Below are positions 61,993-64,000 of a stretch of 64,000 nucleotides of DNA, piece by piece. The notes below the pieces were generated by a model, which was not told the origin of the DNA, did not search any database, and saw only the letters and a list, made by a program, of their open reading frames with translations. Made by a program: the position numbers and the translations under genes. Origin of the DNA: an uncultured Paracoccaceae bacterium (GTDB taxonomy: Bacteria > Pseudomonadota > Alphaproteobacteria > Rhodobacterales > Rhodobacteraceae); contig CAKZRP010000050.1 in the NCBI GenBank assembly GCA_937146765.1, positions 1 to 64,000 on the forward strand, written 5' to 3'. Every line of letters starts with the position of its first letter. The stretch's first letter is position 1.

Positions 61993-62700
61993 TCAGCTTT
62001 GCGCGGTCACATAGGTCTCCGCCGCATAGAGATGCGCGGTCACGCCGATCTTCACCGTCGGGTAGAGGTCGATGATATGCGCCATCACCATCCGCACGCA
62101 GCCCGAGCTGGCCCGCCCGCCGATCGAGGTCGGATGCGGCGTGCCATGGATGCGCAGATAGGTGTCGCGGTTGCCCTCGTAGAGATAGAGCGCCCGTGCC
62201 CCCAGCGGGTTGCGCGGTCCGGGGTCCATGCCATCGGCAAATTGCGCATATTCCGCCGGATCGCGCTTAATCATGTCCGGGGTCGGCGTCCAGCCCGGCC
62301 ATTCCGCCTTGCGCCGGATGGTATAGGTGCCCGGCTCGTAGAGGTTGCCACGCGCAATCGCCACGCCATAGCGCATGGCGGTGCCGCCCTCCTCGATGTG
62401 ATAGAGATAGCGCGCCACCGCATCCACATGGATATCGCCCGGCACCAGCCCGGCATTGGCCTCCACCCGCTGCGGCAGGAACCGGGCATGGAACCCCCAG
62501 GGGTTGGTGGTGGCGGGATCGTAATTGGCCGGAGTCACCTGCGCATCCCAGGCCCGCTTGCGCGCGGCACTCGGCGCGGCGGCGGCCGGGCTTGCCAGAG
62601 TGCTGGCCAGCGTGCCCGTCAAGGTGGCCGCGACCGGACCGGCGAGGGGCGCCGAGAACAGCGCCGCGGTGGTGGAAATGAAGTGCCGTCGTGTCAGCAT
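61993..62700 (-). CDS. L,D-transpeptidase (YkuD/ErfK family)
   Basis: The start at 62700 (MLTRRHFISTTAALFSAPLA) gives a Tat-like leader with RR; longer frames run into non-coding sequence. The 235-residue protein has the YkuD catalytic signature: RIHGTPHPTSIGGRASSGCV followed by R, with His, Ser-x-Gly-Cys-x-Arg, and the nucleophile Cys near residue 210. It links peptidoglycan stems by 3-3 bonds or attaches proteins. Exported to the periplasm. The domain occupies nearly the whole mature protein, and no peptidoglycan-binding domain is seen. Confidence 0.9.
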   Translation of the reverse strand: MLTRRHFISTTAALFSAPLAGPVAATLTGTLASTLASPAAAAPSAARKRAWDAQVTPANYDPATTNPWGFHARFLPQRVEANAGLVPGDIHVDAVARYLYHIEEGGTAMRYGVAIARGNLYEPGTYTIRRKAEWPGWTPTPDMIKRDPAEYAQFADGMDPGPRNPLGARALYLYEGNRDTYLRIHGTPHPTSIGGRASSGCVRMVMAHIIDLYPTVKIGVTAHLYAAETYVTAQS

Positions 62701-62987
62701 GTGAAATACTCCCGGTTCAGGGTCTGTCCCCTCGGTGATCCCTGCCGCTGCCCCGTCCGTCAGCAAGACCAACTGAACAAGATACGGCAATGGATCCTTC
62801 GGGCAAGTGCTAGCGGGATCATTCCGCAGGGGCAACGTCCGGCGGGGCGGATCTGACGCAATTGTGTTGCGCCGCCCCCTCTCGCCCTGCCGCAGGCCTG
62901 CCCCTGCCTGCCGGACAGGTGGACGCGGGGAACAAAGCGGCTGCAAAACCCTTCGCGAAATCCGATCTTTGCCGCTAGAGAGAAGGC

Positions 62988-63347
62988 ATGAAGTCATATT
63001 CCGATCAGGACATGAGAATGCTCAGCGGTTTGTACAAAGCGGATTACATCACCCCCGAACGGCGCGGGTACGGCGTCGTCACCTTCCACGAGGGCGCCGT
63101 ACGTGGCGGCGACAGCATCGTGGCCTATAATGGCACCTATAGCCTCTCCGGACAGGAGGTGACGATGGAACTCGAGGCCTTTCGCCATTCCCACAAGGCG
63201 GATCTGGCCCCGATCTTCGGCAAGGATCACGTCCGCATCAGCCTGCGCGGCAATCTCCTCGCCGACGGGCGGGTGCTGGCCCAGGCCGCAAGCCTTGACG
63301 CGCCGCATCTGCCGATGAAGGTGGTGCTGACCAAGCTGCGCGACTGA
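62988..63347 (+). CDS. GrlR-like small beta-barrel protein
   Basis: The 119-residue product has the pattern of the GrlR/lipocalin-like small barrel: GLYKADYITPERRGYGVVTF, VRGGDSIVAYNGTYSLSGQE, VTMELEAFRHSH, then VRISLRGNLLADGRVLAQAA. GrlR itself is a negative regulator of type III secretion in enteric pathogens; relatives in alphaproteobacteria have no known function, and nothing here suggests secretion genes. No signal peptide. AGAGAAGGC precedes the ATG at 62988. Confidence 0.65.
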   Translation: MKSYSDQDMRMLSGLYKADYITPERRGYGVVTFHEGAVRGGDSIVAYNGTYSLSGQEVTMELEAFRHSHKADLAPIFGKDHVRISLRGNLLADGRVLAQAASLDAPHLPMKVVLTKLRD

Positions 63348-63434
63348 TCCCGCCCCTGCGGCGGCGCACTGTTCAAGATCGATGCCAGGCCCAAGAATTC
63401 GACCCGAGAGACCACGCAAAGAAAGCATGACCCG

Positions 63435-64000
63435 ATGACCACCACGCTAATCGTTCTGGCCCATCCCGAGGGGCGCTCCTTCAACGGCGCCTGGGCCGAG
63501 GCCAGCCGCCAGGCCTGTCTCGCCGCCGGCGACACCGTGCTGTTCACCGATCTCGAACGCCTGGGTTTTGACGCGGTGGAATCCGTGCGCCATTTTGCCG
63601 GCTGGCCCGCCGAGACCCCCTTTGACCCCCTTAAGGCCCAGGCCGACGCCAGCCTGTCGCAGGGCCTGCCCGCCGATGTCAGCGCCGAGATCGCCAAGCT
63701 GCGCGCCGCCGACCGGGTGATCTTCCACTTCCCGATCTGGTGGTTTGCGCCCCCGGCAGTGCTGAAGGGCTGGCTCGACCGGGTGCTGGCGCATGAGGAG
63801 ACCCACTCTGTCGAGCAGCGGTTCGACAGCGGCCAGTTCCGCGGCCGCAGCGCCCTGTTTTGCGTCACCACCGGGGCGCAGGCGGAGGAAAGCGGCCCCG
63901 ACGGCAAGGAGGGCGACATCCGCCTGCTCCTGTGGCCGCTGGCCTATACGCTGCGCTACCTCGGGTTTGACGTCTGGGAGCCGGAGATCATCCACGGGGT
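63435..64000 (+). CDS. NAD(P)H-dependent FMN oxidoreductase (quinone reductase type), 3' truncated by window edge
   Basis: The visible 188 residues show a flavodoxin-like fold of the NQO/MdaB group: TLIVLAHPEGRSFNGAWAEA binds FMN phosphate, ADRVIFHFPIWWFAPPAVLK with GWLDRVL is the flavin-ring loop, and GRSALFCVTTGA follows. Such enzymes reduce quinones or azo/nitro compounds by two electrons. The start at 63435 is clear from the family N-terminus. The C-terminal end lies beyond the window. Confidence 0.88.
   Translation, partial: MTTTLIVLAHPEGRSFNGAWAEASRQACLAAGDTVLFTDLERLGFDAVESVRHFAGWPAETPFDPLKAQADASLSQGLPADVSAEIAKLRAADRVIFHFPIWWFAPPAVLKGWLDRVLAHEETHSVEQRFDSGQFRGRSALFCVTTGAQAEESGPDGKEGDIRLLLWPLAYTLRYLGFDVWEPEIIHG

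Overview
The window looks like a high-GC alphaproteobacterium of the Rhodobacterales (Roseobacter-type) group. This is inferred from base composition, dense 1-4 base gene overlaps, and gene families; no rRNA or tRNA gene is present to fix the taxonomy.

Layout. Bases 1-6400 are an accessory-looking block: the C-terminal half of a Crp/Fnr regulator, then small unknown proteins in translationally coupled chains, a secreted Cys-repeat protein, a transglutaminase, and two related copies of one unknown family. Bases 6489-7165 are a scar: the 3' end of an IS5-type transposase beside a broken peptide-ABC ATPase gene. Bases 7189-11324 hold a gamma-glutamyl/glutamine set (gamma-glutamyltransferase, M20 peptidase, glutaminase). 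A glutathione transferase and a WYL regulator follow.

Bases 12842-25240 are a sugar-acid catabolic locus. A long minus-strand operon carries an Rbs-type ABC importer, an alcohol dehydrogenase, a UxaA-family dehydratase, an SDR, an FAH-family hydrolase and a PfkB kinase. A second pair (aldo/keto reductase, short mannitol-dehydrogenase-family reductase) diverges from a lactonase-type amidohydrolase and an L-rhamnose-mutarotase-family protein, with a GntR regulator between. The set fits oxidation of L-fucose and/or L-galactose.

Bases 25501-32009 form a cassette resembling E. coli yegU-yegV-yegW (ADP-ribosylglycohydrolase fold, PfkB kinase, GntR/UTRA regulator) joined to a complete spermidine/putrescine-type ABC importer. 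I infer that it imports a ribosyl-type or glycosyl compound, cleaves it and phosphorylates the sugar; the substrate is unknown. This is the best candidate here for an undescribed system.

Bases 32120-41707 are miscellaneous: cytochrome b561, a ferric-reductase-like membrane protein with an intradiol-dioxygenase-like partner, a DMT exporter, a RidA-family protein, a YhaO/YhaN-like nuclease/ATPase pair and an MFS transporter.

Bases 41783-53619 hold an apparently complete aerobic nicotinate degradation cluster (nicA, nicB, nicC, nicX, nicD, nicF, nicE) with MarR and TetR regulators matching NicR and NicS, and a sodium:solute symporter beside it. Four copies of a 19-base operator-like motif sit in front of its transcription units. 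After it come a ParDE toxin-antitoxin pair, an RND efflux operon with a LysR gene, an Rrf2 regulator divergent from a methyltransferase, a small lipoprotein, an L,D-transpeptidase, a GrlR-like protein and a truncated NAD(P)H oxidoreductase.
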